Shown here one piece after another: positions 33,791 to 44,942 of a DNA stretch of 64,000 nucleotides. Source of the DNA: Protula sp. h YS-2021. Its lineage: Eukaryota > Annelida > Polychaeta > Sabellida > Serpulidae. Below the pieces are notes generated by a model, which saw only the letters and a list, made by a program, of their open reading frames with translations, searched no databases and had not been told where the DNA came from. How positions within the stretch are numbered: position 1 is the first letter of the stretch; each line of letters opens with the position of its first letter. The stretch covers positions 47,687,256 through 47,751,255 of the forward strand of contig OX457026.1 of NCBI GenBank assembly GCA_949752745.1. Reading direction: 5' to 3'. Made by a program: the position numbers and the translations under genes.

Positions 33791-34984
33791 TTTCGACTCC
33801 TCGGCTGACAGATGGTGGCAATCAGAACGTGTATTTCATTCGTCACAGAGAAGGAAAGCGCTCTTGCGTCTGCCCCGAGCACAAATTGAGTGTGGGTTGA
33901 GTGCCGAAGGAGGATGAGTGCACTACTTAAGAACAGGCCTATCCCACAGGCTAGCTTCTGTCATATTTGAAAGGCAAGCAGAAAGAAAGTTCTAAGATAA
34001 CTGTCGACGTCATCAGCAGACATGCAGTTAAATATAATAGCACTTAAGATGTCACTTCAAACTTTATCCCGTGACTCAAGTGTGAAAGAACATGGTACAC
34101 AATGTTCACTCCTACCATATAGGCGCAACAAAATGCTTGCAGGCGTGTTCGGGACCATTTCAGCGTGATAATACTTGACGGGACCGAAACGGATCTATTT
34201 TCGGGTTCTAAAAGCGGGTAATCTCAGAAATGAGATCTGGCCCATGAGGCCCAAAATGGGACCCAAAAATGGGACCTAAATGGGACAAAAATGGGACCTC
34301 TTTTGACCATCTTAGGGCACTCCCTCAAGGTCAATCCCAAAAATGGGACCTTGCCCGTGGGATCACCGATGGGTGTGCCGAAAACGCTAGGGGTGCCAAA
34401 CAGAGTGCCAAATGGTCGTTCAATACTGGAGGTGCCACCTAGGAGCGTCTCTCATGGCACCCAGGTGCCATTGATGGGATCTGGTAGTCTCATAAATGGG
34501 CACCTGGCTAAACAAAAATTGCCCGAAACGCCTGAAAACGTTTTTTTTTCGCCTGGACCGCAAGTAGTCGCGTCTGGAGTACCCTGAGTGTAAGCCACAG
34601 CAAAAACTGGCAATTTCCGCGATGATTCAGTTAGCTGTGACAGGTTTAGGGTCAATGCAGGCAATGCGGGCTGTAAAGACTCAACAAACTAGAACATAAT
34701 TTTCGATCCTGAAGCTTCCGTGTGGAGAAGAGAGGCACACTTCCCGGGACTAGATAAAGGTGTCACCGCAACGTGTAAACTTGAAAACTACCAGACCAAA
34801 GCTGCAAGTGCCGAAAATTGCTTAAATCCTGAACTAATTTATCCAACTTCTTCCGCGAATAAATATTAATCCTTTAAACATTAAATAAACTAATTTAAAG
34901 CAAATACGCAACTTAGACTAGTTCCCTTGTTTCAAAAAAAAATGCGGAGCAAACAGAATGTGTTGTAAACACTTAAAGCGAACT
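33791..34984. other. Leader region of DIRS element 2
   Basis: No gene is recognised. A low-complexity block of AAATGGGACC variants at 34230-34350 parallels the leader of element 1. Confidence 0.5.
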
Positions 34985-35165
34985 ATAGATGTCTTCAAAT
35001 GACGTAATACTAAGAATTCCCCCATGCTGATTGGTCGATGGATGGAGAGTGGGATAGGACCATTCTAACTGCAAGAAAGAAGTTCATTTCTATTTGAGTG
35101 GTAATATACAACCGGAAGGGAACCCATCTAAAAGTGGAGATAAGTGAATTCAAAGCTCTAACGAA
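34985..35165 (-). repeat. DIRS element 2 right terminal repeat
   Basis: It is the inverse, diverged counterpart of 31333-31560 (GATGTCTTCAAATGACGT, CATTTCTATTTGAGTGGTAAT, AAAGTGGAGATAAGTGAATTC). Confidence 0.68.
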
Positions 35166-35170
35166 ATGAA

Positions 35171-35840
35171 AAAGCGGTTTTGCATCACTTGCCTGTGTTT
35201 GATCGATATCCATCATTAAATAATACGCGAGAATTTTAACAATGGGCGGTAATGTAATTGTGCAATAGCTACGCATTGTAATTTTAGCCAATCAGAATGC
35301 ACTATTTTTTTTAATTCAATCAACACAGAGAATACTCACGTCACCATCTAAAATCAATCAAACTAAAGAGCACCCAGATCCCATTTAACCTTTTTTAATC
35401 TGGCCCCCAGGGTACTGCACAGCCAAGAGAAATTGATAAAACATGTCTGAACAAGCACAGCCAGCCAATAAGAGAATATTTGCCGTAATATCAACGCAGT
35501 CAGGTTGAAGGATACGCACGCCATGTGAATTTGCAAGTTTAAGGCTGAGAGTTTTGCCTCTGGAACATCATTCTGACAGAAAGCTCTTGTGAGATACAAA
35601 CCGCAAATCTTCCTCTTTGAATGAAAAAATGGAGAAGATCGGTACCAAGCGTAATGTTGTTTGAGCAGCAAAGAGAGGCGTTAAAACGAAGTACTTTTAA
35701 TTTATGTTTCCCCACTTGCAATGTAGCGTATGATATATGTGAACTTCTTCTACTAGTGGATAAATGAGACAAGTTAAAAAGGATAATATCGTGACATAGA
35801 AATCTATATATCTTCATTGTAGAATTGGCGAAACTACACT
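35171..35840. other. No gene recognised
   Basis: AT-rich sequence with overlapping short minus-strand frames (35363-35817), none with a recognised domain. Confidence 0.5.
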
Positions 35841-36110
35841 AGCGGTACTGAGGTCCCGAAGTGGCACTGAGGACCCGGTGGCAGTGAGGTCCCGACAAAT
35901 TTTTCATATGAACTCCCCGTCCCCGTCCCCGCCCCCATCTTTAATTGTATCTTAAAATCACTGCTTCTTCCGCCTCCCTCCCTGCCACCCCGTTAGGCGA
36001 CGCCGTCAGGGGTGGCATGGGATCTTTTATCTTCTTGTATTCCCACTGCCCCGCCCCAACCCCCTTCCATCACCCAATATGTTTATCTCAATATCTTACA
36101 GTTTTTTCCG

Positions 36111-36203
<93 letters not shown>
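36111..36203. repeat. (AT)n microsatellite
   Basis: An uninterrupted AT dinucleotide run of about 90 bases, with counterparts at 40605-40620 and 59786-59858 at the same place in the other two copies of the element. Confidence 0.95.
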
Positions 36204-36204
<1 letters not shown>

Positions 36205-36884
36205 CCTCCAGCCCCCACCCCACCCCTCCAACAAAGATAAATTGCGTTTTTTTTGTTTTTTTTTGGCCTTTCCCATCGACTTTGCAATTATTAAGCCTTG
36301 AAGCGGCTTCATCAAAGCAGCACTATGAGCAGCATTGACGTTTTCACACGGCATGTTTTTGTTCAATCTTTTTATGCATTCTACCTTTCGGTGTTGATGC
36401 ACTGAGACGTACATTTTCGAGTATGTGCCATTTTAGCCAATTTAGCTTAAATTGGCTAAATTGGGTGCATTTTTAATTGTTTTCCACAAAATATATACAA
36501 ATACATATGTCTATTCATAAAATTAAAAAAAGCGAAGTTTCCCTTTTTGGCATCGGAGCGGGGGGGGGGGGGGGGAGAGAACGGGGAGGAGGGGGGAGGC
36601 TAAAATGCAATTTATCTTTTTGGCGTGAGATGGAAGGGCATATATATATATTGGGGCGGGGGACATAAAAAAATTTTCGGTTGTTAATTCCCACTTGCAA
36701 ACTTCGTTTGCAAATGGGTATAAGTTTGTAGTTTTTCTCGAAATTTCTGTCCTTTTTTTCCTTTATTTCTTCTCTTTTTTCCGTCACGGAGTTTTCTAGA
36801 AAACTCCTCCTAGGCTTTTTGACGTAGGACGATGAAATTTAGCACAATGATAGAGGGTAACGAGATGTCGTCAAATCCGCAAAT

Positions 36885-37560
36885 TTTTTGACCTTGACTT
36901 TGAAGTTCAAGGTCAAATTGAGGTCAAAGTTTTTCTGACCTCAAAGGTGGTTTCCAGAACACTCCTCCTACAGGGTTTGTCGTAAAAAGACGGCATTTGG
37001 CAGAGACATAGAGGGTAATGAGTTGTCGTCAAATCCGTAAAATTTTTTGACCTTGAACCTCAGAGGTCAAGGTTAAATTGAGGTCAAAATATTTTTGGAA
37101 ACACTTATTAATCACGAAAAGTAGCCATAAAGGTGCTCAAATCCCAGTGTGAATGTATAAAACGTACTCAGTAAAGGGTAAACTTTCATCACTAACCTTG
37201 ACCTTGTGGTCGAAACACTGAACCTTGAAGGTCAAGGTCAAAGGTCACGTGACTTCACGCGTCCTTAAAGACAGGCCGACTCATCTCGGAAACGGTTAGA
37301 GATAGAGCGATTTTGAGCTCATTTTCTACCCTTTGGGCCTAAACAATGTTACATAAGAGGTACCTCGGTGACCTTGACCTTCTGGGTCACGGTCAATGTC
37401 AAAAACCGGAAGTTGACTATTATCTAGAAAAAGGTTAGAGCTCATTTTCGACCCTTTGGGCCAAAAAGACGTTATATAAGAGGTACTTCGGTGATCTTGA
37501 CCTCCTCCATCATGGTCAAGGTCAAAAACTGTAAGTTGACCAGTATCTCAAAAACGGTTA
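36885..37560. repeat. GGTCA-rich repeat (nuclear-receptor half-sites)
   Basis: TCAAGGTCA, TGACCTTGACCT and AGGTCAAAGGTCA occur many times on both strands, among phrases such as ATCTCTAACCGTTTTCGA. TCAAGGTCA is the extended half-site of FTZ-F1/ERR-type receptors and AGGTCAnAGGTCA a direct repeat with one-base spacer. Sister blocks are at 54895-55385 and 60545-61205. Confidence 0.72.
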
Positions 37561-38224
37561 GAAAACTGAATTTGATTTATTTGTGCCCCAAATATGTTGT
37601 GTCTCTGCCCTTGCAAGTGGGTGCTATTTCGCTACGTGTAGCGAAATTCGGTCTTGTTTTCAAAATGCTTCTTCTCCCACAGTATTGGTCAGATTTTCTT
37701 AAAATTTGTAAGAATATTTTTAGTTAGACCTCTCTTGAAAAATTACTTCATTTGGAGATCCGCCTAATATTGGCTAAGTGGGGGCATTTTTCTTTTTTAA
37801 TTTTTGGCGTCGAATTTTCAAAATGCTTCTTCTCCCGCAATTTTGATTGGATTTCTTTCCAATTTTATACGATTGTTCTTTTGATGCTTCTGTGTTGAAA
37901 ATTTACTTGTTTTGGCGATCGACCAAAAATTGGCTAAAGGGGGCTATTTATATATATTTAGAAGCAATTTTGTAAAATGCTTCTTCTCCCACAATTTTGA
38001 GCGGATTCCTTCATAAATTTGTAAGATTTTTCTGCAGCCGTGTTTTGCAATATGACCACTTTCTGGCGACCATAAAAGCCTACTGATACGTGATTTACTA
38101 GATTGGTCACAATGTCCCTGGACATTCTTGCTTTATTTTTGTTTTACATGTTAGATTTGTAATGTTTGAGAGTGAAAATAAAACATTATAACAATAACAA
38201 AAATCATACTTTTCGAAAAAAATC

Positions 38225-38960
38225 TAAGTGGTGGCATCGATGACCTGTTGGTGGTCCTGAGGCTCGGTTGGTGGTACTGAAGATTCGGTATTGGTAATGA
38301 GGACCCTGTGGTGGTAGTGAGGACCCGGTGGTGGTAGTGAGGACTCGACGGTGGTAGTGAGTACCCGGTGGTGGTCCTGAGGCCCCGGTGGTGGCCCTGA
38401 GGACCAGGTGGTGATACTGAGGACCCGATTATTTTAAATTTTAGCTTACGTATTTTACGTTTCTTCCAGCTTAAAACCACCTAATATAGCATTTTGAATA
38501 AAAAAAAAGTTTGGGTCCTCAGTGCCACCACCGGGTCCTCAGTACCACCACTTTACTTTTTCTGAAAGTAAGCATTGATTTTTGGTTTTGAAGGTTTCTT
38601 TCAGCTTAAAACAACTTAATCTAGCATTTTAAAGCAAAAGAAAGTTTGGGTCCTCAGTGCCTCCACCGGGCCTCAGTACCACCACTTTACTTTTTTCTGA
38701 AAGTAAGCATTGATTTTTGGTTTTGATCGTTTCTTTCAGCTTAAAACAAATTAATCTAGCATTTTGAAGCAAAAAGAGTTTGGGTTCTCAGTTCCACCAC
38801 CGGGCCCTCAGTACCAAATCTTCACTTTTTTTCGGAAAGTAACATTGATTTTTGGTTTTGAACGTTTCTTTCAGCTTAAAACAACTTAATCTAGGATTTT
38901 AAAAGTAAAAAATATTTTAGGTCCTCAGTGCCACCGGTTCCTCAGTGCCACTTCGGGACC
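38225..38960. repeat. Inverted satellite arms (GGTGGTACTGAGGACCC and inverse)
   Basis: 38230-38430 contains repeated GGTGGTAGTGAGGACCCGG. From 38515 the inverse (CCGGGTCCTCAGTACCACC) occurs in units of about 140 bases that also carry CTGAAAGTAAGCATTG and TTTCTTTCAGCTTAAAAC. The two arms can pair with each other. Confidence 0.82.
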
Positions 38961-39033
38961 TCATTACCACTGGTGGTACTGAGATCCCGAGGAGACGGTG
39001 ACCCCGCCTCGGCAGTCAGGGTTGTCGTCTGCT

Positions 39034-39069
39034 CGGGACCTCATTACCACTAGTGGTACTGAGGTCCCG
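39034..39069. repeat. 36-bp near-perfect palindrome at a junction of two element ends
   Basis: CGGGACCTCATTACCACTAG followed by TGGTACTGAGGTCCCG is self-complementary with one mismatch. It looks like the right end of one copy abutting the left end of the next. A similar palindrome is at 59414-59449. Confidence 0.8.
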
Positions 39070-39227
39070 AAGTGGCACTGAGGACCCGGTGGCACTGAGG
39101 ACCCGACAAATTTTTCATATGAACTCCCCGTCCCCGTCCCCGCCCCGCCGCCCATCTTTAATTGTGTCTCAAAATCACTGCTTCTTCCGCCCCCTCCCTG
39201 CCACCCCGTTAGGCGACGCCGTCAGGG

Positions 39228-40429
39228 CCCGCTAAACATAAGAACGTTTTTGTTTGGTTGTGAAAAGGTTATAACGTTTTTCTAACCAAAAACGAACCTT
39301 TTTTGGTTGTAAAAACGTTATATTCAGCAACCAAGTGAAAACGTTATTTTACAAGCCAAAATCAAACCTAATTTGATTGCAAAAACGTTACACTTACCAA
39401 CCAAATAAAAACGTTTTTTTCCAAACCAAAAACAAACGTATGGTATTAGAACATTATTGAAATTGATTTTTAAAGAACCAAAAACAAACCAAAAACGAAC
39501 CAAAAACAAACGTATGGTATAAGAACATTATTGAAATTGATTTTAAAGAACCAAAAACAAACCAAAAACAAACGTTTTGTATAAGAACGTTATTATATCA
39601 ATTTTTAAGAATGTCATATATTGGAGCGTCAAGGAAATGTTATAGGGATTTTAATACTTCGTAAAGTAATTTTAGATATGAATAATATATTCACAATAAC
39701 AAGAATTACATTTTAGATGCGAAACGTCAAATTCAGTTCACATATATTTAACTAATTACTGTAAGCTATAACTAAGCATTAAGTGTGCAGATAAAAAAGC
39801 CCATAAAAAGGGAGGGGGTAGACCTTTGGGGAATTCCCGTACGGGAGAATTATTCGGGGGAGTGGGATTTGAAGTGGGAATAGTAGAGGTGGTGGGAGTT
39901 GGTTCAGGGGAATTGTCTTAGACACACATTTCAATGGGTGCGCCGTGGCGCAGAGGTAAGTTCGTTGCTTTGGATGCCAGAGGTTCCCGGTTCAAACCCA
40001 GCCAGGTATGAATGTTTCGTGAAATGTGAAAGGTAAGTTCGTTGCTTTGGATGCCAGAGGTTCCCGGTTCAAAGCCAGCCAGGTATGAATGTTTCGTGAA
40101 ATGTTAATTGCAAAAAAATTAATGGCAGTTCTTAAAAGTGAAATATGATGTGATGATGGAGCAAGATGCAGCCTCCCAGAGTGAATACTATTTTGAAGAA
40201 TGTTGAAGGATATTTTTTTAGATAATTTGTTTTACGCACGTGCGCGATGAAAGGTTTTCTTGTGGTTGTGTATGAAACGTTGAAAAAACTTTTTTATAAA
40301 ACGTTTTTAGAATGTTGCGAACGTTTTTCGGCATTTCATATACAACCTTTAGAAAACGTTTTTTGCAACTTCAAAAGGTTCGGGAAAAACGTTTTTAAAA
40401 CGTTATTTCAACCAAATTTGTTTTACGGG
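39228..40429. mobile_element. AACGTT-rich inverted-repeat element inside copy B
   Basis: The ends are CCCGCTAAACA and TTGTTTTACGGG. Copies A and C carry the uninterrupted site (GTCAGGGGTGGCATGG) and this copy has GTCAGGG before and GGGTGGCATGG after, a net gain of GG beyond the insert. Both flanks of the interior have clusters of AACGTT within AAAACGTTTT-like words and GGTTGT phrases. The ends resemble CCCAGCAAACA of the GACGTC element. A tRNA-like SINE piece sits at 39945-40104. Confidence 0.8.
39945..40104 (+). ncRNA. tRNA-derived SINE piece, partly duplicated
   Basis: A-box-like TGGCGCAGAGG (39946-39956) and B-box GGTTCAAACCC (39989-39999) are 32 bases apart. About 75 bases (39954-40027) are repeated in tandem at 40031-40104, with the second B box reading GGTTCAAAGCC. 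Confidence 0.6.
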
Positions 40430-40621
40430 GGGTGGCATGGGCTCTTTTATCTTCTTGTATTCCCACCGACCCGCCCCCCACCACCAAATATGTTTATCTC
40501 AATATCTTACAGGTTTTTTTTCATAAAATATATACAAATACACATGTCAATTCACAAAATGTTCAAGAAAAAAAATTTCTCTTTTTCTTTTTGCTCTTTT
40601 TGGCATATATATATATATATT

Positions 40622-42339
40622 CCGATACAACTGAGTCGAAACACCAGCGCGAGAGCAATCAACTTACTTTTGATTAGTGATAACAAGAAAAGACATTACT
40701 GCCTCATCAAGAATTTCAGCAGACTTATGTCTTATTGTACCAAGCATCATGCAGTAGCTTTTTATTGTTTCAACTGTCTTCACGGGTTCATTCGACAAGA
40801 TCTTTTAGATGAGCATCGCGAAGTGTGTGGTAAGCAAGGAGCGCAACTTTTATCATACTCCAAGAAACCCTTCATAAAGTTTAAGAATGTAGCCAAACAA
40901 CAGCGAACACCTTTTGTGATTTATGCGGACTTTGAATGCTTCACGAAAAAGCATGAAGAAGGAGACAAGTATCAACATCATCGTCCAAACAGCTTCGCCT
41001 ATGTGGTTGTTAGCCAGTATGACACACGTGCACCAGTCGTGTATCGAGGGAGACAATGCTGTGAAAGTCCTTTTAGACCATTGGTGAATGAGCTTGATCG
41101 TATTGTGCATGGTTTACAACAGCCAAAGAAAATGGTGATGACTCGTGAAGATGAAGAGAATTTCAAGAAAGCTGTTGATTGCTACATTTGTCATGAGCCT
41201 CTAGGAGCAGATCGTGTGAGAGATCATGACCATATCAATGGCAAATACCGTGTAGCTGCGAACAATGAATGCAACTTACAATTCCAACTTAGAAAGGATC
41301 AGGAGGACGATAAAGATTCTTTTATCATTCCTGTGTTTTTCCACAATTTGCGAGGCTATGACAGTCATTTGATCATGAAGGAAATTGGAAAATTCAAAAA
41401 TGAAACGATTACAGTCATTCCTAACACCGTTGAGAATATATTGCATTCACTATGAGCAATCTGAAATTTACGGACAGTTATCAGTCTATGAGCACTTCTC
41501 CACAGAAGTTGGTACCCAACCTTGCGGCAGAAGGGAAAGACAACTTTTATAACATGACGTCTCACATTCACAATAGTGACCAACAAGATTTACTGTTGAG
41601 AAAGGGAGTGTACCCCTACGATTACGTGGATGAGTCATCTAAGTTTGCTGAAAAACAACTGCCGTCAAAGGACAAGTTTTACAGTCAACTCAGTGAAGAA
41701 GACATTAGCGATGAGGATTATGCGAATGCGCAGAAGGTGTGGGATACATTCAACTGTACTACATTCGGTGAATACCCTGATCTGTACCTGAAATCAGATG
41801 TGTTACTGCTGACTGACGTGTTTGAAAACTTTCGTCAAGTATGTATTAAAACGTATGAATTGGATCCTGCTCATTACTATACAGCGCCAGGACTGTCATG
41901 GGATGCGATGTTGAAAGCGACAAAGGTGAAGTTGGAACTGATCAATGACATTGACATGTACCAAATGGTTGAACAAGGTCTACGTAGAGGAATATCTGTC
42001 ATCACGCACAAGTATGCAAAACCAACCAACTACTTGGTGTACCTGGATGCAAACAACCTGTATGGTTGGGCCATGTCGCAAAGCATGCCAGAAAGTGGAT
42101 TTATGTGGGTGAGCGAGCCAGAATCCATCGATTTCATGGATGTGGATGAAGATGACGAGATTGGATACATTTTAGAAGTGGATTTAGAATACCCTCAGAC
42201 CATTCATGATCGTCATAATCACTACCAAGTGTCTCCAGAACGGAAAAGTATCAAAATGGGAGAATTGTCAGAACATAGCCAGAAGCTACGGAAAGATCTA
42301 AACATGACAGACAAACCTAGTGAAAAGCTCATTCCCAAC
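40622..42339 (+). pseudogene. polB: pPolB fragment of Polinton 2 (inverted, both ends missing)
   Basis: This plus-strand sequence is clearly related to the array at 1-7650. It begins inside the protein (IQLSRNTSARA), keeps the zinc knuckle, Exo I (YADFECF), RDHDHINGKYR, Exo II (NLRGYDSH), Exo III with its Asp intact (LKSDVLLL, codon 41797-41799) and motif A (DANNLYG). It ends after EKLIPN, before motifs B and C. One A is missing near 41435, shifting the frame between 40622-41455 and 41452-42339. A compensated double shift garbles about 15 residues near 41045-41090. At 42340 it is joined to the antisense end of the capsid gene, so a deletion plus inversion has occurred. Confidence 0.93.
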
Positions 42340-43607
42340 AAAGCCCTACCAAAATTCATTTCTATCGGCAAGTTTCCATGTTTGATCAGGGGAAAATGAT
42401 CATCACCATCATAATCAATTGTTAAGTCGAACGAAAATAAAGCACAATCTTTAGGCCAATCTTCCCGTTTTATGACAGAACTTTTCTCACCATTCAATTC
42501 ATCAAACGATTTGTAAAGCGTCCAGGTATTTGTTCTGTGTAATGTCAAGCTTGAGAGGTTTGGATAGAACTGGTTCACCATCCGTGTACAGTTGCATGTA
42601 GTCCAGATCAAAATGTTTGAAATCATATGGATTTCTCAATACTGTTCCACCAAAGGCTTCATTATGAACCAGACCAATGACAATGCGTTTTGGTAACTGG
42701 CCCCAAAAGATGTTATCTTTCACAAAAGACTGAAATCCTGCTGGAATGACCAACACTTTACATTCTTTTCTAGTAGTAATTATCTTGGCAGGACTTTTCA
42801 TCAATGCATCTGTATGTCGTAACTGAATACCTGGACTAACCCTGACTTTGCGAATGGCTAAAAATGCCTCTTTCACTTCTACCTTATAGGCATTATTTGC
42901 ACCATGAATACATATTCATCTTTTTTTCTTTGGAAACGTAATTTCAAACTAATGCCATTAGGAAGATAACGATCCTGTTCAAACAAATCTACCCTTAAAC
43001 CAACCGTTAGCATAAAATCACGGCTGAGACGTGTATGCAAATAACGATTATGTAAACCATTATTTCCTTGCTCAGCCAGGTCACCACCGTCAGCATTGAC
43101 ATGAAACCCTGATACATATCTTTCATGATTGGCTGTTTTCACCTCATAACTATTCATTGACCCAGCAGTATCCTTATACATGAGGCGCACAGAGTGCTCA
43201 GAATGCAGACTTTCTTCCGAATCATGGATGAGGTGAGAGATAATGCTGGTATAGCCATGGGTATTGTTGCTATGGGATACCAATCGATCATTCAGAAACA
43301 ATTCAATATTAGACCATAACCCATTAAACAAATCATTGATGCATGAGACATTATCATCTGCGCCACAGGTTGTTCCATCAGCCTTTACAATGCGACATAT
43401 ATTATGAAGTTTGCTGTTCTTTAAATCTAAATATTCGTCTGTACTCGCAGGAATGTAGAATTCCATTGGAACGCCTTCTCTAATGGTAGTGAGTGGTTGA
43501 TAGTCGACATTATAACTTTTCTCTACAGCAGTTTGCTCCGGTGGTATATGAAACCATTCCAATGGAGAAAGACTACATTCACACGAATGATTATGAATGA
43601 AAGACAT
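42340..43607 (-). pseudogene. MCP: Polinton major capsid protein (double jelly-roll, hexon-like), C-terminally truncated
   Basis: The ATG at 43607 opens a frame with EFYIPASTDEYLDLKNSKLH, the strand pattern at the start of the first jelly roll in Polinton/adintovirus major capsid proteins. GLWSNIELFLNDRLVS and later LRNPYDFKHFDLDYM and DLTIDYDGDDHFPL follow. Frameshifts at about 42885 and 42515 split it into frames 43607-42879, 42876-42502 and 42626-42340. The last part of the second jelly roll is cut at 42340 by the join to pPolB. The start follows the pX-like stop by three bases. It would form trimeric capsomers of an icosahedral particle; this copy cannot be complete. Confidence 0.86.
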
Positions 43608-43610
43608 TTT

Positions 43611-43960
43611 TCAAAAGATATCTTTTAAAATATTTTCTGATGTTATCCGTCTGGCTGTTTTTCGTCTTCTGACACGTTTCGTCGGTTACACTCTCTTTTC
43701 AAGCACATCGCCAATCACATGCTGTGCAACTCGGCCCGTAATATCTTTCGCGACATTCTTTGCAGCCTTTTTAAGATGTGGCGCAACGATCTTAGCCCCA
43801 GTCTTAAGTAGTGGAATAGCTTTACGAGCCAATGATCCCAGTATTGAACCAATACCATCGCCATATTGGATTCGCGCTGCTTTGAATCCTGGTAGTTCCC
43901 CGCCCACTTGACGAAAAAATGGCTGCGATATGCAGACGGATCGTGTGTATAGGCTTTCAT
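43611..43960 (-). pseudogene. pX-like core/minor virion protein
   Basis: ATG at 43960 overlaps the penton-like stop (ATGA). After a one-base slip in the T run near 43915, the frame gives GGELPGFKAARIQYGDGIGS, ARKAIPLLKTGAKIVAPHL and a basic tail. This is the Gly-rich, amphipathic, basic pattern of the adenovirus pX-like protein found next to the capsid gene in adintoviruses. An in-frame TAA at 43686-43688 cuts off a further 24 basic residues (KRVRRRKTARR), which run to a TGA three bases before the capsid ATG. Likely role: DNA-binding or membrane-active internal capsid protein (inference). Confidence 0.7.
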
Positions 43961-44712
43961 AATGCTTTTGATCGAAAATGAAGTCTACAGATCACCTTTC
44001 CAATTTGAAATGTGATATTATGGCCTGTGTCCTCCTTAATATTCATTTCTATCACGTAAAATTTAGACGTATTTACAGGAACAAATGCCGTTCGCCGTAA
44101 CTTTTCTTGATAATATCGCCATCATGACTTTGAAAGGGAACAGAACGTAGCAAAGGAACATAATAATCGCCAACAACTTGTGGTTCACAAATGCTACAAT
44201 ACACATAAAGTGTATAAAATCCCTGTTTCACATCGGCTTTATGTTCAGCTCTACACGTTTCAGTGTACCATTGATCTGGAATAAATCCTAAAATCTCAGC
44301 TAATCCAACGGAGAATGACACTTCAAAGTTGTAATTTAGAAAAAGAAAAACTTGTCGTCTAAGTTTATCATACTTTAACCGAATAGCTTGTTTCAGATCA
44401 TCTTCCATGGAATTAGTCCCTTTTTCATTCACTGCATTACATATCTCTTGTATGGATCTGTAATAACCATAAGGAATATTGATTGTGTCAAGGACAGAAT
44501 CTGTCAGTGGTTGTTGTCGATACTGAATAGAATAGTCCATTCCATGTCGCATAGTTGTCCATGTATGTGGATATTGAATTTCGGCTAAGGCCACTTCATA
44601 TTTTCCGTTCAGATAAATGGTTCGAGGCATATGAATTTGGTAATTCGAAGCCTTGTTGTTGGGATAATAGTTCATACTAGCATTGCTAGGCAAAGTAATA
44701 TAAAAACTCCAT
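43957..44712 (-). pseudogene. Polinton minor capsid (penton-like, single jelly-roll)
   Basis: The gene opens with ATG at 44712. One extra T in the run at about 44702 shifts the frame almost at once into the long frame 44693-44073, which shows PSNASMNYYPNNKASNY, AEIQYPHTW and LAEILGFIPDQWY. This is the strand order of Polinton/adintovirus penton proteins. A missing A near 44105 again changes the frame, and the natural end is TGA at 43957-43959, overlapping the pX-like start as ATGA. The family length is about 250 residues, as here. Pentamers would occupy capsid vertices. The identification is strong; the copy as written is inactive. Confidence 0.85.
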
Positions 44713-44717
44713 GATGA

Positions 44718-44942
44718 CTAAACGGTATATGTGCGTTGACGTTGTCTATATACATCACTATAGCGAGCGCCATTCGAACATGTATGTAAATGATGTTTCT
44801 CATCATCTTTCACATCATCATGATCTATTACTTCTCCTTCACAACAAGCCCTTACGCATCTTATTTTTACAGGAATAGTCGTTTTCGCTTCATTTTCTTG
44901 ACAACAACGTAGCTCTTTAAGCCATGTTAAAAATTTTCCCAT
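44718..44942 (-). CDS. Small conserved-position protein, unknown
   Basis: This intact 74-codon frame lies between the PY-like gene (overlap of 16 bases) and the penton-like gene (gap of five bases). It has Cys pairs (RCCQEN, RACCEGE), an acidic His-rich middle (HDDVKDDEKHHLH) and a basic C terminus. The tight packing supports translation as part of the virion-gene block. I do not recognise a family. Confidence 0.6.
   Translation of the reverse strand: MGKFLTWLKELRCCQENEAKTTIPVKIRCVRACCEGEVIDHDDVKDDEKHHLHTCSNGARYSDVYRQRQRTYTV

Larger units (their letters stand above)
31321..35170 (-). mobile_element. DIRS-type retroelement 2 (minus orientation, internally deleted)
   Basis: Diverged inverted repeats at about 31333-31560 and 34985-35165 bracket minus-strand gag-like and RNase H-like sequence. 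A piece resembling the outer terminal repeat (AAAGTGGAAAACGCGAATTG, about 31600) lies just inside the left end, where the internal complementary region would be for a minus-oriented element. The reverse transcriptase and recombinase are missing, so this copy lacks what element 1 keeps and keeps RNase H, which element 1 lacks. Confidence 0.6.
35841..38967. mobile_element. Large terminal-inverted-repeat satellite element, copy A (complete)
   Basis: The left end (GGTACTGAGGTCCCGAAGTG, then GCACTGAGGACCCGG) is matched in inverse by the right end at about 38918-38967, giving inverted repeats of about 50 bases. In order the interior holds GC-rich single-copy sequence, an (AT)n run, a conserved block at 36290-36430, GGTCA-rich repeats, a degenerate CTTCTTCTCCC satellite (37640-38040), and arrays of GGTGGTACTGAGGACCC and its inverse. 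It encodes no transposase I can recognise. Other copies are at 39052-40621 and 59432-64000. Confidence 0.72.
39052..40621. mobile_element. Terminal-inverted-repeat satellite element, copy B (truncated at Polinton 2)
   Basis: It starts like copy A and matches it to GACGCCGTCAGGG at 39227. It carries the insertion 39228-40429, resumes at GGTGGCATGGG and continues to the (AT)n run at 40605-40620. There it passes without a break into Polinton pPolB sequence, so the Polinton junction lies in or next to a microsatellite. Confidence 0.78.

Noticed and set aside
36088..36414. Frames rich in alternating Tyr-Ile
   Set aside because: Translation of the (AT)n microsatellite. Only the short non-repeat part (36290-36414) is kept, as a finding.
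40247..40621. N-terminal 120 or so codons of the 402-codon frame running into pPolB
   Set aside because: This part is repeat DNA of the satellite element and an (AT)n run fused by chance to the polymerase frame. The pPolB homology begins at 40622.
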